Below are positions 25,313 through 35,620 of a stretch of 64,000 nt of DNA, piece after piece. Both the position numbers and the translations under genes were made by a program. The notes under the pieces were generated by a model, which saw nothing but the letters and a program-made list of their open reading frames with translations, did not search any database and was not told where the DNA came from. Numbering within the stretch: position 1 is the stretch's first letter; every line of letters starts with the position of its first letter. The stretch lies in assembly GCA_003543135.1 (NCBI GenBank), contig DPJG01000020.1:104003-168002 (forward strand), given 5' to 3'. This stretch comes from Rheinheimera sp. Its GTDB lineage: Bacteria; Pseudomonadota; Gammaproteobacteria; Enterobacterales; Alteromonadaceae.

Positions 25313-28060
25313 ATGAAGGGCATGAAACACTATAAATTAAATTTACTGACGCTCGCGCTGGCGACTGCGGGCTTCAGTACTGTCAGTTATGCTGACCAAC
25401 AGGCAACTACCGAAACCAAAGCCAAAGCAGAAGAAAATATTGAGGTGATCCAGGTGTCTGGTATCCGCCGCAGTCTGCAAATGGCACAAGCATTAAAAAT
25501 GGAATCAACCTCAGTGGTTGAAGCCGTTTCAGCAGAGGATATCGGCAAATTACCGGACATGAGTATTGCCGAATCTATCGCCCGTTTACCTGGCCTGGCC
25601 GCACAACGTTTGGACGGTCGTGCCAACGTTGTGTCAGTGCGTGGTCTGGCACCAGATTTTACCACCGCCACTTTAAATGGTCGTGAGCAGGTGACTGTGG
25701 GTGATAACCGCAGTGTGGAATTTGACCAATATCCATCTGAAATGATGAACAACGTTGTGGTGTACAAAACACCAGACGCAGGTGTTATGGCACAGGCCAT
25801 TGGCGGTACTATCGATATGCAGACAGTACGTCCGTTATCGCATGGTGAACAGGCCATGGTGTTTAACTTACGTGGTGAGCGTAACGACCTGGGCGCCTTA
25901 AACGCCGGTTCTACGGCCAACGGTTACCGTGGCAGCTTCTCTTATATCGACCAGTTTGCTGACGACACTGTGGGTGTGGCTTTTGGTTATGCCAAAATGA
26001 CATCACCAAACCAGGAAGAACGTTGGCAGTCATGGGGTTATGCTGATGGCCCTAATGGCTCTAAAGTCATTGGTGGTGCCAAACCTTATGTGCGTTCAAG
26101 CGAATTAGAGCGTGATGGCTGGTTAGGTATTGTTGAATTTAAACCAAACGACAAATCCAGCACTGTGGTTGATGCTTATTATTCTGAGTTCCAGGATGAG
26201 CAACAATTACGGGGTATCGAGCTGCCGTTATTATGGGGTGGCGCGCCACTGAGCAATGCGGTGATCCAGGACGGTCTGGTCACCAGCGGCACTTACACAG
26301 GCGTAAAATCGCTGGTGCGTAACGACGTCAACCTGCGTGATGCCGATACACTGGCGCTGGGTTTGAACCACGAATACAAGGTGAACGATCAGTGGAGCCT
26401 GGAAGCTGACTTAAGTTATTCCAAAGCCAACCGCAAAGATTTTAACCTGGAAAGTTATGCCGGTACTGCCCGCGGTGATGCCAATGGTGCCAAAGACAGC
26501 TTAGATTTTAATTTTACTCCGGGTGGCATTGTTACCTTTAATCCAACTTTGGATTATTCAGACGCCAATCTGATCAAACTGGGTGCAGCCCGCAGCTGGG
26601 CAAATGGCATCACACTGCCATCCGACGCTCAGGACGGTTTTGTGAACACCCCGGATATTGAAGATGAGCTGCAAGCCATCCGGTTAAGTGCCAAGCGTAT
26701 GTTTGCCGATGGTGCTGTCAGTGCTGTTGAATTTGGTGTGAACTACAGTGAACGTGATAAAGCCAAGGTGGATACCGGTAACTATCTGACGTTAAAAACT
26801 TACCCGGTTTCATCACCAGTGCCGGCTCAGTTCCTGTTAGCCCCAACTTCGCTGGACTTTATCGGCATGGGCAACATGCTGAGCTATGACTCAATGGCGC
26901 TGTACAACAGCGGTGCTTATAACGAGGTTTCTGAGTCTTTAACAGACGCAGCCCGTTACAACAACACCTGGACTGTCAGCGAAGATGTCACCACTTTCTT
27001 TGTGAAGTCTGATATCGAATCACAAATCGGTCGTTTCCCGGTGAAGGGTAACGTTGGTTTGCAGGCAGTTCATACAGATCAGATGGCCACAGGTTTTGCC
27101 ACCACTAAAAACTCAAGTGGTCTGGTTGTTGCCACGCCGGTTGAAGGCGGCGACAAATACTGGGAACTGTTACCAAGCTTTAACTTAGGTTTTGATGTTG
27201 CTGAGCAACAAATGGTGCGTGTGGCTGCTGCCCGTACTCTGGCTCGTGGCCGGATGGACAAAATGAATGCCAGCACTGGTTTCTCTTACAATGCGGCCAA
27301 TCAGTCCAGCAACGACATTAACCGTTCGCCTTGGTCTGCTCAGGGTGCAAACCCGGCGCTGCGTCCTTGGATGGCCCGTCAGTACGACCTGAGCTATGAG
27401 AACTACTTCGACGATGCAGGCTATTTTGCAGCTTCGGTGTTCTACAAAGACTTAGAAAACTACGTGTTTGATCAGGACCAGCTGTTTGACTTTACCGGTT
27501 ATGCCTACACAGGCCCGGCGCCAGTGTTAAATCAGGGTTATATCAAAACCCCAACCAACGGTAATGGCGGTTATATCAATGGTATCGAACTGTCGCTGTC
27601 ACTGACAGGTCAGATGTTAACACCAGCGCTGGAAGGTTTTGGTGTGTTATTAAGTGGTTCTTACACTGACAGCGAAGTGAAAGAAAAATCTGACTCTAAG
27701 CCAATGTCGTTACCAGGCCTGTCAGAAAAAGTAGTAAACGCCACTGTGTATTATGAAAAACATGGCTGGCAGCTGCGCACCAGTGCCCGTTACCGTTCAG
27801 AGTTCTTAGGTGAAGTCAGCGGTACCAGTCTGACCCGTGTGTATGACATGGTGTTAGGCGAAACAGTTGTGGACGCACAAATTGGCTACGATTTCAGCCA
27901 GTCTGGTTTTGCTGACCTGCACGGTTTGTCAGTCTTGTTCCAGGTCAGCAACCTGACCAACGAACCATTTGTGACTTATCGTGATGGTGACACCCGCAAG
28001 ATCCGCGATTATCAGAACTATGGCCGTAACTTTATGTTTGGTATCAGCTATAAACTGTAA
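25313..28060 (+). CDS. TonB-dependent receptor, probable maltodextrin uptake
   Basis: 915 residues from ATG 25313 (ATG 25322 is equally possible; neither has an ideal ribosome site). A signal peptide ends at SYADQ. The N-terminal plug domain is clear (VIQVSGIRRSLQMAQALK, then DIGKLPDMSIAESIARLPGLAAQR and VRGLAPDFTTATLNGRE), followed by a long 22-strand-type barrel ending GISYKL. Plug wording and length place it in the Xanthomonas/Caulobacter class of receptors, which includes the Caulobacter maltodextrin receptor MalA. The next genes (halogenase homologue, GH13 amylase) support alpha-glucan uptake. Energy comes from TonB-ExbB-ExbD, not in the window. Confidence 0.9.
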   Translation: MKGMKHYKLNLLTLALATAGFSTVSYADQQATTETKAKAEENIEVIQVSGIRRSLQMAQALKMESTSVVEAVSAEDIGKLPDMSIAESIARLPGLAAQRLDGRANVVSVRGLAPDFTTATLNGREQVTVGDNRSVEFDQYPSEMMNNVVVYKTPDAGVMAQAIGGTIDMQTVRPLSHGEQAMVFNLRGERNDLGALNAGSTANGYRGSFSYIDQFADDTVGVAFGYAKMTSPNQEERWQSWGYADGPNGSKVIGGAKPYVRSSELERDGWLGIVEFKPNDKSSTVVDAYYSEFQDEQQLRGIELPLLWGGAPLSNAVIQDGLVTSGTYTGVKSLVRNDVNLRDADTLALGLNHEYKVNDQWSLEADLSYSKANRKDFNLESYAGTARGDANGAKDSLDFNFTPGGIVTFNPTLDYSDANLIKLGAARSWANGITLPSDAQDGFVNTPDIEDELQAIRLSAKRMFADGAVSAVEFGVNYSERDKAKVDTGNYLTLKTYPVSSPVPAQFLLAPTSLDFIGMGNMLSYDSMALYNSGAYNEVSESLTDAARYNNTWTVSEDVTTFFVKSDIESQIGRFPVKGNVGLQAVHTDQMATGFATTKNSSGLVVATPVEGGDKYWELLPSFNLGFDVAEQQMVRVAAARTLARGRMDKMNASTGFSYNAANQSSNDINRSPWSAQGANPALRPWMARQYDLSYENYFDDAGYFAASVFYKDLENYVFDQDQLFDFTGYAYTGPAPVLNQGYIKTPTNGNGGYINGIELSLSLTGQMLTPALEGFGVLLSGSYTDSEVKEKSDSKPMSLPGLSEKVVNATVYYEKHGWQLRTSARYRSEFLGEVSGTSLTRVYDMVLGETVVDAQIGYDFSQSGFADLHGLSVLFQVSNLTNEPFVTYRDGDTRKIRDYQNYGRNFMFGISYKL

Positions 28061-28087
28061 TAGCGCGTGACTTTGTAAGCTTGTCAG

Positions 28088-28124
28088 AAAACCCCTGCTG
28101 CACATCTGTAACAGGGGTTTTTTT
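28088..28124 (+). terminator. intrinsic terminator between receptor and halogenase genes
   Basis: AAAACCCCTG and CAGGGGTTTT pair over a 14-base loop and are followed by T-run to 28124. It probably reduces, not abolishes, transcription into the next two genes, giving more receptor than enzyme. Confidence 0.8.
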
Positions 28125-28148
28125 ATCGGGTTAAAGCGGAGACTTTGT

Positions 28149-29633
28149 ATGCAACAAGTGGTGATTGCAGGTGGTGGTTCTGCCGGCTGGATGGCGGCGG
28201 CAATGCTGGCCAAGGTACTGGGACACAGTGTGAAGATCACGCTGGTGGAGTCTGACGAGATTGGTATTGTTGGGGTGGGGGAAGCCACTATCCCGCCTAT
28301 TTTGTTTTTTAACAAAGCGCTGGGAATTGACGAGGCTGAGTTTATCCAGGCCACCCAGGGCAGCTTTAAACTGGGCATTCAGTTTGAAAACTGGGCGCGC
28401 CAGGGCGACAGTTATATGCATGCTTTTGGCGAAATCGGCAGCCCTATTGGCTTGTCGGCTTTTCATCATTTGTGGCTGCGGGCCAAAGCAGCAGGGCATC
28501 CCAGTGATTTTTGGGATTTTTCGCCCACTTTTCAGGCGGCCAAAGCCGGTAAATTTGCCCCCTCAGTGCAGTTAACAGGCACTCCCTTTAGCCAGTTTTC
28601 TTATGCATATCATTTTGACGCCAGCCTCTATGCCAAATTGCTCAGACAAAAAGCTGAGCAAAACGGGGTACGGCGCCTTGAAGGCAAAATCAGCCAGGTA
28701 GAGCAGGCGGTAAACGGAGATATCGCTGCGCTGGTGATGGAAAATGGCGAGCGGATAGCCGGTGATTTGTTTATTGATTGCACCGGCTTTAGGGCATTGC
28801 TGATTGAACAAACCCTCAAAGCCGGTTATGAAAACTGGAGTCATTGGCTGCCGTGCGACAGAGCCATGGCGGTGCCAAGTGCCAACATCAGCGCGCCTGT
28901 ACCTTATACCAGAGCCATTGCCCATCAGGCAGGCTGGCAGTGGCGTATTCCGCTGCAACACCGTACCGGTAATGGCCTGGTGTATTGCAGTGCCTTTTTA
29001 CAGGATGATGCCGCTAAAAGCCAGTTACTGGCCAACCTTGAAGGCGAAGCTTTGGCAGAACCCAGACCCATTCGGTTTACCACAGGGCGACGCAAGCAGC
29101 AGTGGTCGCACAACTGTGTTTCTTTGGGGCTTGCCAGTGGCTTTTTAGAACCGCTGGAATCCACCAGTTTGCATTTGATCCAAAGTGGCATTATCCGACT
29201 TGCTAAGCTTTTTCCATCAGGCAGCGATATGGCGCTGCTGCGCAACGAATATAACCGCCAGTCGCAGCTGGAGTTTGAGCAAATCCGCGATTTTATTATT
29301 TTGCATTATCACCAGACCGAACGCAGTGACAGCGAGTTTTGGAACTACTGTCGCACTATGACAGTGCCGGACAGCTTAAGCCGTAAAATAGAACTGTTCC
29401 GCCACAGCGCCGTGTTGCAGCGTGAACAAGATGATTTGTTTACTGAACTGGCCTGGCAGCAGGTGTTGCTTGGGCAACGAGTGTTGCCGCAGCATTATCA
29501 GCCGCTGGCCGACAAGCTGAACCCAGCCCAATTGAGTGAGTTATTGGAGAATTTGCGCCTGATAGTGCAGGGTATTGTCAAACCCATGCCAACTCACGCC
29601 GAAACACTCGCACGAATGACCCAAAGGAGTTAA
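28149..29633 (+). CDS. flavin-dependent tryptophan-halogenase family protein
   Basis: 494 residues. FAD site GGGSAGW at 8-14. The halogenase signature WxWxIP is present (WQWRIP, starting at 263). The catalytic Lys equivalent to Lys79 of PrnA is at 74 (SFKLGIQFENW) and the active-site Glu lies in FLEPLESTSLHL (about 335-346). These enzymes use FADH2, oxygen and chloride or bromide to halogenate aromatic rings, with a separate flavin reductase. Members next to TonB receptors of marine and freshwater bacteria have no proven substrate. Its stop is 3 bases before the GH13 start, so the two genes are coupled. Confidence 0.85.
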   Translation: MQQVVIAGGGSAGWMAAAMLAKVLGHSVKITLVESDEIGIVGVGEATIPPILFFNKALGIDEAEFIQATQGSFKLGIQFENWARQGDSYMHAFGEIGSPIGLSAFHHLWLRAKAAGHPSDFWDFSPTFQAAKAGKFAPSVQLTGTPFSQFSYAYHFDASLYAKLLRQKAEQNGVRRLEGKISQVEQAVNGDIAALVMENGERIAGDLFIDCTGFRALLIEQTLKAGYENWSHWLPCDRAMAVPSANISAPVPYTRAIAHQAGWQWRIPLQHRTGNGLVYCSAFLQDDAAKSQLLANLEGEALAEPRPIRFTTGRRKQQWSHNCVSLGLASGFLEPLESTSLHLIQSGIIRLAKLFPSGSDMALLRNEYNRQSQLEFEQIRDFIILHYHQTERSDSEFWNYCRTMTVPDSLSRKIELFRHSAVLQREQDDLFTELAWQQVLLGQRVLPQHYQPLADKLNPAQLSELLENLRLIVQGIVKPMPTHAETLARMTQRS

Positions 29634-29636
29634 TGG

Positions 29637-32327
29637 ATGAACTGGCCCCAAGCGATAGTGTTTGGCATCAGCAGCAGCTGGTTGTGCTGCAGCGCTGTCG
29701 CATCCGCATTTGCTGCCGATTTGCAGCGCCCTTCACCCGACTGGCGTGATCAGGTGATTTATTTTGTATTAACCGACAGGTTTGCCGATGGCAATCCGGC
29801 CAATAATGATCAGGGCGCGGGTGAATTTAACCCGGCAAGTTCGGCCCATTACAGCGGCGGCGATCTGGCGGGCATTCAGCAAAAACTGGATTATATTCAG
29901 AAGCTGGGGGCAACTTCGTTGTGGCTGACGCCGCCAGTGGCCAATCAGTGGTGGAGCCAGAAGGTACAATACGGCGGTTATCACGGTTATTGGGCCACTG
30001 ATTTTATGGCGGTGGATGCCCATTACGGCACCCTGGCCGACTATCAGCAATTATCAAAGGCCCTGCACCAAAAAGGCATGTATCTGATCCAGGATATAGT
30101 GGTAAACCATACCGGCAATTTTTTTGGTTACGACGGCCCTTATGATGCCAACAACACCGCAAAAAACTTTGTGTTGTATGAAAAAGGCCGGCAAGCTGCA
30201 CCCAGCCAGGCACCTTTTCATTTGATCAACAGGCTGGATCCGGTCGCCGCCAAAGCCAATATTTACCACTGGACACCGCCTATTCAGGACCCAAGCCTGC
30301 CAGGGCAGGAATTTAGCTATCAGCTGGCGAATCTGGCCGATTTAAATACCAGCAACCCGGAGGTGCGCCGGGCGCTGAAACAAAGTTACCGCTTCTGGCT
30401 GGAGCAGGTGGGGGTAGATGCGTTTCGCATCGACACGGCCAAATATGTCGAACACGACTTCTGGTTTGATTTTTTACATGCATCTGATGGCATTAAGGCC
30501 AAAGCGCGTGAACTGGGCAAACAACATTTTTTCACTTTTGGCGAAGTGTTTGAAGCATCCAAACCCTTTCACAATGACGGTGAGCAAAAACTCAAAGCTT
30601 TTCTGGGCAGCAAACAAAAACCTGAACTGGATGCTGTGATTGCCTTTCCGCTGTATTTTGATATCAACGCTGTATTGGCCGAAGGCAGGCCGCCTGCTGT
30701 CCTGGGTTACCGGCTGGCTGAGCACAGTAAGTTTGCCACCCCCCATTTATTACCCACATTTTTAAATAATCACGATACCAAAAGGTTTTTAGCGGCCGGC
30801 AGTGTGGATGCTTTTATTCAGGCTTATGCGCTGCTTTTTACCATTCCCGGTATTCCGGTGATTTATCAGGGGGATGAACAGTTGTTAGAGCAAAGCCGTC
30901 AGGCGATGTTTGCCGGTGGTTTTGGCTCGGCAGAGGATCAGTTCCGGCCCGACAGCCCGATGTACCGCACTATTCAGAGTTTGGCCAAACTGCGCCTTGA
31001 GCACAAAACCTTAAGCAGGGGAGACTGGCAGTTATTGCAGGCCGACAGCGCAGCGTCCGGTGTGCTGGCCTATCAGATGAGGTTGCCTGAGGCGGAAAAA
31101 CAGCAACTCTTTGCAGCTGGCAGCGCGTCGTCAAAACCACAGATAACCGACCAGATTGTGGTGCTGATGAATACCGCGGACAGGCCAGTGCTGCTGGCCA
31201 ATTTGCCACTTAACCCAAAGCAGGGGCAAACAGCAGCAAAAGCAAGCCGCTGGCAGCTGTTATGGCAGCATCAGTACAACGCTGATTATGTTGACACCGA
31301 CGCCAGTGGCCGGCTGAGCTTGTTGTTACCAGCGCGGGCTGTGCTGGTGCTGACACCTGAACCGCAGACGGACAAAACAAAAACTGCAAACGCAGCCTTA
31401 GTCAAAGCAGCGCCTTCGCTGATATTTCAATTGCAGCCTGTACCTTGCGCGCCCGGTTGTAGCCAGGATTTTCGTTTAACAGGTAAAGTCAGCCAGCCCG
31501 GTGTTTTACTGCAGCTGGTAAAAAACGGCGAAGTATTGCCGCAGGTTCAGCACAGTGATGCTCAAGGCAACTTTAGTTTTGTGGTGCAGGTGCAGGATTT
31601 AGGGCAACAACAAAATCAGCTGGCGGTGTATGCACCAGAGTTACATCAGGTCAGTGACAGCCTGCAATATCAAAGCAGTGTTACCACAGCAAAGTGGCAG
31701 GCGGGCAAACAAGATCCGCTGAATGATGATAAAGGGCCGAGCGGCAAATATCAGCAGCCGCAGCAGGAACATTCACAAAATCAGATGGATATTCAGGCGG
31801 TGAGCGCCAAGGCCTCAGGGGCTAATCTGGAGCTGACTGTCAAAATGGCGCAGATCAGTCAGTTCTGGGCGCCAGCCAATGGGTTTGACAATGTACATTT
31901 TTCGATTTTTTTCTCTCTGCCACAGAGTAAGTTAACTGGCGCGCGTGCGCTGCCTGGCCTGCAAACCAGTATGCCTCATGGCAAAAACTGGCAACTTGGC
32001 CACTTTATGTTTGGCTGGGGCAACTCTGTGTTTAATGCCAATAAGGCAACAGAGTATAAAACCGGTGACAAACTGGGCGCTGCGCCAAAGCTAGAGGTTG
32101 ATGCCAAAGCCGGTGTCATTACTGTGTCTTATCAGGGGCAGGCGCTTGGCATCGATAGCTGGGATGGAGCTGGCATTTATATTTCCACCTGGGATAAAAC
32201 CGGTGAAGGCATGTTGCGTTCGATCCAGCCTGAGCCTTCGCCCTGGAACTTTGCCGGTGCCAGCGCCGATGCGCCTAAGGTACTGGATGATATCTGGCTG
32301 GAATTAACGCCGGTCCGAGCCGACTAA
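29637..32327 (+). CDS. secreted GH13 alpha-amylase with C-terminal glucodextranase-type domain
   Basis: 896 residues; GGAG precedes ATG 29637. A signal peptide ends near ASAFA (residue 27). The catalytic barrel has the GH13 residues: nucleophile Asp266 in FRIDTAK, acid/base Glu303 in TFGEVFE, and Asp380 in NNHDTKR. The barrel is followed by a beta-sandwich domain C, an Ig-like stretch with Cys pair (VPCAPGC, about 600), and a C-terminal region (about 700-890; HFMFGWGNSVFNA and WDGAGIYISTWDKTGEG) matching the glucodextranase C-terminal domain. It probably cuts starch or maltodextrins outside or in the periplasm, feeding the receptor system. A hairpin follows at 32364. Confidence 0.9.
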   Translation: MNWPQAIVFGISSSWLCCSAVASAFAADLQRPSPDWRDQVIYFVLTDRFADGNPANNDQGAGEFNPASSAHYSGGDLAGIQQKLDYIQKLGATSLWLTPPVANQWWSQKVQYGGYHGYWATDFMAVDAHYGTLADYQQLSKALHQKGMYLIQDIVVNHTGNFFGYDGPYDANNTAKNFVLYEKGRQAAPSQAPFHLINRLDPVAAKANIYHWTPPIQDPSLPGQEFSYQLANLADLNTSNPEVRRALKQSYRFWLEQVGVDAFRIDTAKYVEHDFWFDFLHASDGIKAKARELGKQHFFTFGEVFEASKPFHNDGEQKLKAFLGSKQKPELDAVIAFPLYFDINAVLAEGRPPAVLGYRLAEHSKFATPHLLPTFLNNHDTKRFLAAGSVDAFIQAYALLFTIPGIPVIYQGDEQLLEQSRQAMFAGGFGSAEDQFRPDSPMYRTIQSLAKLRLEHKTLSRGDWQLLQADSAASGVLAYQMRLPEAEKQQLFAAGSASSKPQITDQIVVLMNTADRPVLLANLPLNPKQGQTAAKASRWQLLWQHQYNADYVDTDASGRLSLLLPARAVLVLTPEPQTDKTKTANAALVKAAPSLIFQLQPVPCAPGCSQDFRLTGKVSQPGVLLQLVKNGEVLPQVQHSDAQGNFSFVVQVQDLGQQQNQLAVYAPELHQVSDSLQYQSSVTTAKWQAGKQDPLNDDKGPSGKYQQPQQEHSQNQMDIQAVSAKASGANLELTVKMAQISQFWAPANGFDNVHFSIFFSLPQSKLTGARALPGLQTSMPHGKNWQLGHFMFGWGNSVFNANKATEYKTGDKLGAAPKLEVDAKAGVITVSYQGQALGIDSWDGAGIYISTWDKTGEGMLRSIQPEPSPWNFAGASADAPKVLDDIWLELTPVRAD

Positions 32328-32363
32328 GCCGGATTGTCGGCGAAAAAATGCGGTTTTTTGCGG

Positions 32364-32392
32364 CAGGATCCGCCCGATCAAGGCGGATCCTG
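32364..32392 (+). terminator. strong hairpin after the amylase gene
   Basis: CAGGATCCGCC and GGCGGATCCTG form a perfect 11-bp stem with a 7-base loop, 37 bases after the stop. There is no U-run after it, so it may stabilise the 3' end or act with Rho. Confidence 0.5.
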
Positions 32393-32561
32393 TGGGCAAA
32401 ACAAGGCAGCACCCGCTGATTTTTTGTGCGCTAAATGCCTGAAGTCATAAATAATTCACCGGACTTCACTGAATTTCGTGATCCCGCTGCTTTTTTTTCG
32501 GGCAAATCAAAATAAAATCCTGTATATTGTCGCCCTATTTTCAAACCCTAGCTTAATCGAG

Positions 32562-34664
32562 ATGACTATGTCAGCAGATTTATCCTTATACAGAAACATT
32601 GGTATCTTCGCTCACGTTGATGCCGGTAAAACCACCACCACCGAACGTATCCTGAAACTGACCGGTAAAATCCACAAGCTGGGCGAAGTTCACGAAGGTG
32701 AATCAACCACAGACTTCATGGTGCAGGAAGCTGAGCGTGGTATCACCATCCAGTCAGCCGCTGTTACCTGTTTCTGGAAAGGTCACCGTTTTAACGTGAT
32801 CGATACACCAGGCCACGTTGACTTCACAGTTGAAGTTTACCGTTCTCTGAAAGTATTAGACGGTGGTATCGGTGTATTCTGTGGATCTGGTGGTGTTGAA
32901 CCTCAGTCAGAAACCAACTGGCGTTATGCCAACGATGCAAAAGTATCGCGTCTGATTTTCGTAAACAAGCTGGACCGTATTGGCGCTGACTTCATCCGCG
33001 TAACAGAACAGGTGAAGAAAGTTCTGGGCGCTACACCACTGATCATGACATTGCCAATCGGCCGTGAAGATACTTTCACTGGTGTTGTAGATCTGCTGAG
33101 CCAAAAAGCTTATGTATGGGATGAGTCTGGTCTGCCAGAAAACTACACTATCACTGACGTTCCAGCCGACATGGCTGACGACGTTGAAATGTACCGTCAA
33201 CAACTGATCGAAACTGCTGTTGAGCAAGACGATGACCTGTTGATGGCGTACATGGAAGGCGAAATGCCAACTGTGGAACAAGTGAAAGCTTGTATCCGTA
33301 AAGGTACCCGCGAACTGGCATTCTTCCCAACTTACTGTGGTTCTGCTTTCAAAAACAAAGGTATGCAGTTAGTTCTGGATGCTGTTGTTGATTACCTGCC
33401 AAACCCGACAGAAGTAAACCCACAGCCACTGACTGATGAAGAAGGTGCTGAGACTGGCGAACACGCTATCGTTTCTGCTGACGAGCCGTTCCGCGCTCTG
33501 GCATTTAAGATCATGGATGACCGTTTTGGCGCCCTGACCTTTATCCGTATTTACTCTGGCGTGCTGAACAAAGGCGACACAGTTCTGAACTCTTACACTG
33601 GTAAAACAGAACGTATCGGCCGTATGGTTGAGATGAACGCAAACGACCGTACTGACCTGACCTCAGCTCAGGCCGGTGACATCATCGCGTTAGTAGGTCT
33701 GAAAAACAACACTCAGACTGGTCACACGCTGTGTGATCCAAAACACCCATGTACGCTGGAACCAATGGTATTCCCAGAGCCGGTAATTTCTATCTCTGTT
33801 ACGCCAAAAGACAAAGGCGGCATGGAGAAGATGTCTGTAGCTATCGGTAAGATGGTTGCTGAAGATCCAACGTTCCGCGTTGAGACTGACCAGGATTCTG
33901 GCGAAACCATCCTTAAAGGTATGGGTGAACTGCACCTGGATATCAAAGTAGACATCCTGAAACGTACTTACGGTGTAGAACTGATCGTTGGTCAACCACA
34001 GGTTGCTTACCGCGAAACTATTACCCGTGAAGTTGAAGACAGCTACACCCACAAGAAGCAGTCTGGTGGTTCAGGTCAATACGGTAAAATCGACTACCGC
34101 ATTCGTCCGGGCGAGCCAAACTCAGGCTTCAAGTTTATCTCTACCGTTGTTGGTGGTAGCGTTCCAAAAGAATTCTACCCAGCTATCGAAAAAGGTTTCG
34201 AGTCGATGATGTCGACCGGTACTATGGCTGGCTTCCCGGTATTAGACGTAGAAGTTGAACTGTTCGACGGTGGTTTCCACGCAGTTGACTCATCAGCCAT
34301 CGCGTTCGAAATCGCTGCGAAAGGTGCATTCCGTCAAACTATGCCTAAAGCTGGTCCACAGCTGTTAGAGCCAATCATGAAAGTTGACGTATTCACGCCG
34401 GAAGACCACGTTGGTGACGTTATCGGTGACTTAAACCGTCGTCGCGGCATGATCTCTGGTCAGGAGTCAGGCGCTACTGGCGTACGTATCAAGGCGACAG
34501 TTCCGCTGTCAGAGATGTTTGGTTATATCTCTACCCTGCGTACTATGACTTCAGGTCGTGGCCAGTTCTCGATGGAATTTGATCACTATGCACCGTGCCC
34601 GGCTAACGTGGCTGATGCAGTAATCGCCAAAGAGAAAGAAAAGAAAGCTGCTGCTAAAAACTAA
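32562..34664 (+). CDS. fusA: elongation factor G (stand-alone EF-G2 type)
   Basis: 700 residues from ATG 32562; ATG 32568 is an alternative. The GTPase motifs are complete: [21 protein letters not shown] and NKLDR, and all five EF-G domains are present by length. The gene is not in a str operon and begins [35 protein letters not shown], unlike the canonical N-terminus, which suggests the second EF-G class of gammaproteobacteria. Codon use is strongly biased to preferred codons (GGT, CGT, AAC, GAA), unlike its neighbours, so high expression is likely. Whether another fusA exists cannot be seen here. Confidence 0.92.
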   Translation: MTMSADLSLYRNIGIFAHVDAGKTTTTERILKLTGKIHKLGEVHEGESTTDFMVQEAERGITIQSAAVTCFWKGHRFNVIDTPGHVDFTVEVYRSLKVLDGGIGVFCGSGGVEPQSETNWRYANDAKVSRLIFVNKLDRIGADFIRVTEQVKKVLGATPLIMTLPIGREDTFTGVVDLLSQKAYVWDESGLPENYTITDVPADMADDVEMYRQQLIETAVEQDDDLLMAYMEGEMPTVEQVKACIRKGTRELAFFPTYCGSAFKNKGMQLVLDAVVDYLPNPTEVNPQPLTDEEGAETGEHAIVSADEPFRALAFKIMDDRFGALTFIRIYSGVLNKGDTVLNSYTGKTERIGRMVEMNANDRTDLTSAQAGDIIALVGLKNNTQTGHTLCDPKHPCTLEPMVFPEPVISISVTPKDKGGMEKMSVAIGKMVAEDPTFRVETDQDSGETILKGMGELHLDIKVDILKRTYGVELIVGQPQVAYRETITREVEDSYTHKKQSGGSGQYGKIDYRIRPGEPNSGFKFISTVVGGSVPKEFYPAIEKGFESMMSTGTMAGFPVLDVEVELFDGGFHAVDSSAIAFEIAAKGAFRQTMPKAGPQLLEPIMKVDVFTPEDHVGDVIGDLNRRRGMISGQESGATGVRIKATVPLSEMFGYISTLRTMTSGRGQFSMEFDHYAPCPANVADAVIAKEKEKKAAAKN

Positions 34665-34680
34665 TTAGCCGTTAGCTTTA

Positions 34681-34717
34681 AAAAGCCCCGCAGGTGCAAA
34701 CCGCGGGGCTTTTTTTA
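34681..34717 (+). terminator. intrinsic terminator after fusA
   Basis: AAAAGCCCCGC and GCGGGGCTTTT pair over an 11-base loop and end in a T-run of seven. It could also act on the convergent DUF4256 gene. Confidence 0.88.
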
Positions 34718-34764
34718 TGTTTCTGGCGGCAAGAGCGGCCGCTATGGCAGGGTGGGTACAGGCT

Positions 34765-35310
34765 TTACACTCTAAGCAATAAACGAAAACCGCGGGCGGC
34801 ATAATAAGACTCGGCGCCGTTATGATATACAAACACCCTGTTGTAACGTCTGTCACCAAAAATAGCGCCGCCCAAAGCGCGGATCTCTGCTGGAGTGCAG
34901 AGCCAGCTGGAAGTTTTTTGATCAAAGTGGCCGAGTTGCTGTAAGGCCCGGTACTGCTGCTCGGTCAGCAACTCAGCACCAAACTCCGATGCCATTGCCA
35001 CAGCGGCGCCTGAGGGTTTGTTTTCTTTGCGTTTATCAAGTGCGGCCTGGTCATAACATAAACTGCGCCGTCCAGAGGGGCTTTCGGCGGCACAATCACA
35101 AAACAGAAAACAGTTTTGCGCGGGGTCCTGCCCAATCACATCGGGTTCGCCACCACTTTGTTCCATCAACCACAAAGTCTGCAGTTTGGCAGGCTGTGCT
35201 AATAAGCGTTCCAATACCTGCGGCCATTCGATGCCGGCATGGCGCTGCATATGCTGCACAAAACGCTGTTGTAACTTTGCTAAAAATGTTTCGGTATTTG
35301 CCTTATCCAT
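34765..35310 (-). CDS. DUF4256 family protein
   Basis: 181 residues. The signature region is clear: LWLMEQSGGEPDVIG (about 45-59), FLFCDCAAESPSGRRSLCYD (about 68-87), and the C-terminal GDRRYNRVFVYHNGAESYYAARGFR. DUF4256 proteins are soluble and of unknown function, with several conserved Cys and acidic residues. It is a single gene, with AGGAAATTTAAGCT before the ATG at 35310. Confidence 0.85.
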   Translation of the reverse strand: MDKANTETFLAKLQQRFVQHMQRHAGIEWPQVLERLLAQPAKLQTLWLMEQSGGEPDVIGQDPAQNCFLFCDCAAESPSGRRSLCYDQAALDKRKENKPSGAAVAMASEFGAELLTEQQYRALQQLGHFDQKTSSWLCTPAEIRALGGAIFGDRRYNRVFVYHNGAESYYAARGFRLLLRV

Positions 35311-35620
35311 AGCTTAAATTTCCTGTTGTAGAGAGCCACAACAGCATAACCAGCATTTTCCCAACAACACAACAGTCATCTGCAGGCTTAGTCCGGTCAA
35401 TATGCTGTAAAGGTCAGACCAGAAAAACTGAACTTCTGCTGAATTGTGGCAGTCACACAAGCAGCGATTTCACCGGAATAGCCAGCGACAGTCGTATCGC
35501 CGCGGGGGGAATGGCATAATTTCTGGCCGAGGGGTGTGCCGGTTAGCTGTGTCAATTCTGGTGGTTGGTTGTGATGGTGAAACCGCGCTAACCCTATTGC
35601 AAACAAGAGGTGAAAAGCCC
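35311..35620. other. intergenic region, divergent promoters expected
   Basis: 310 bases between two divergent genes. I see no palindrome, hairpin with U-run or convincing small gene. A frame from 35444 joins the next gene but the family-like part starts at 35621. Confidence 0.3.
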
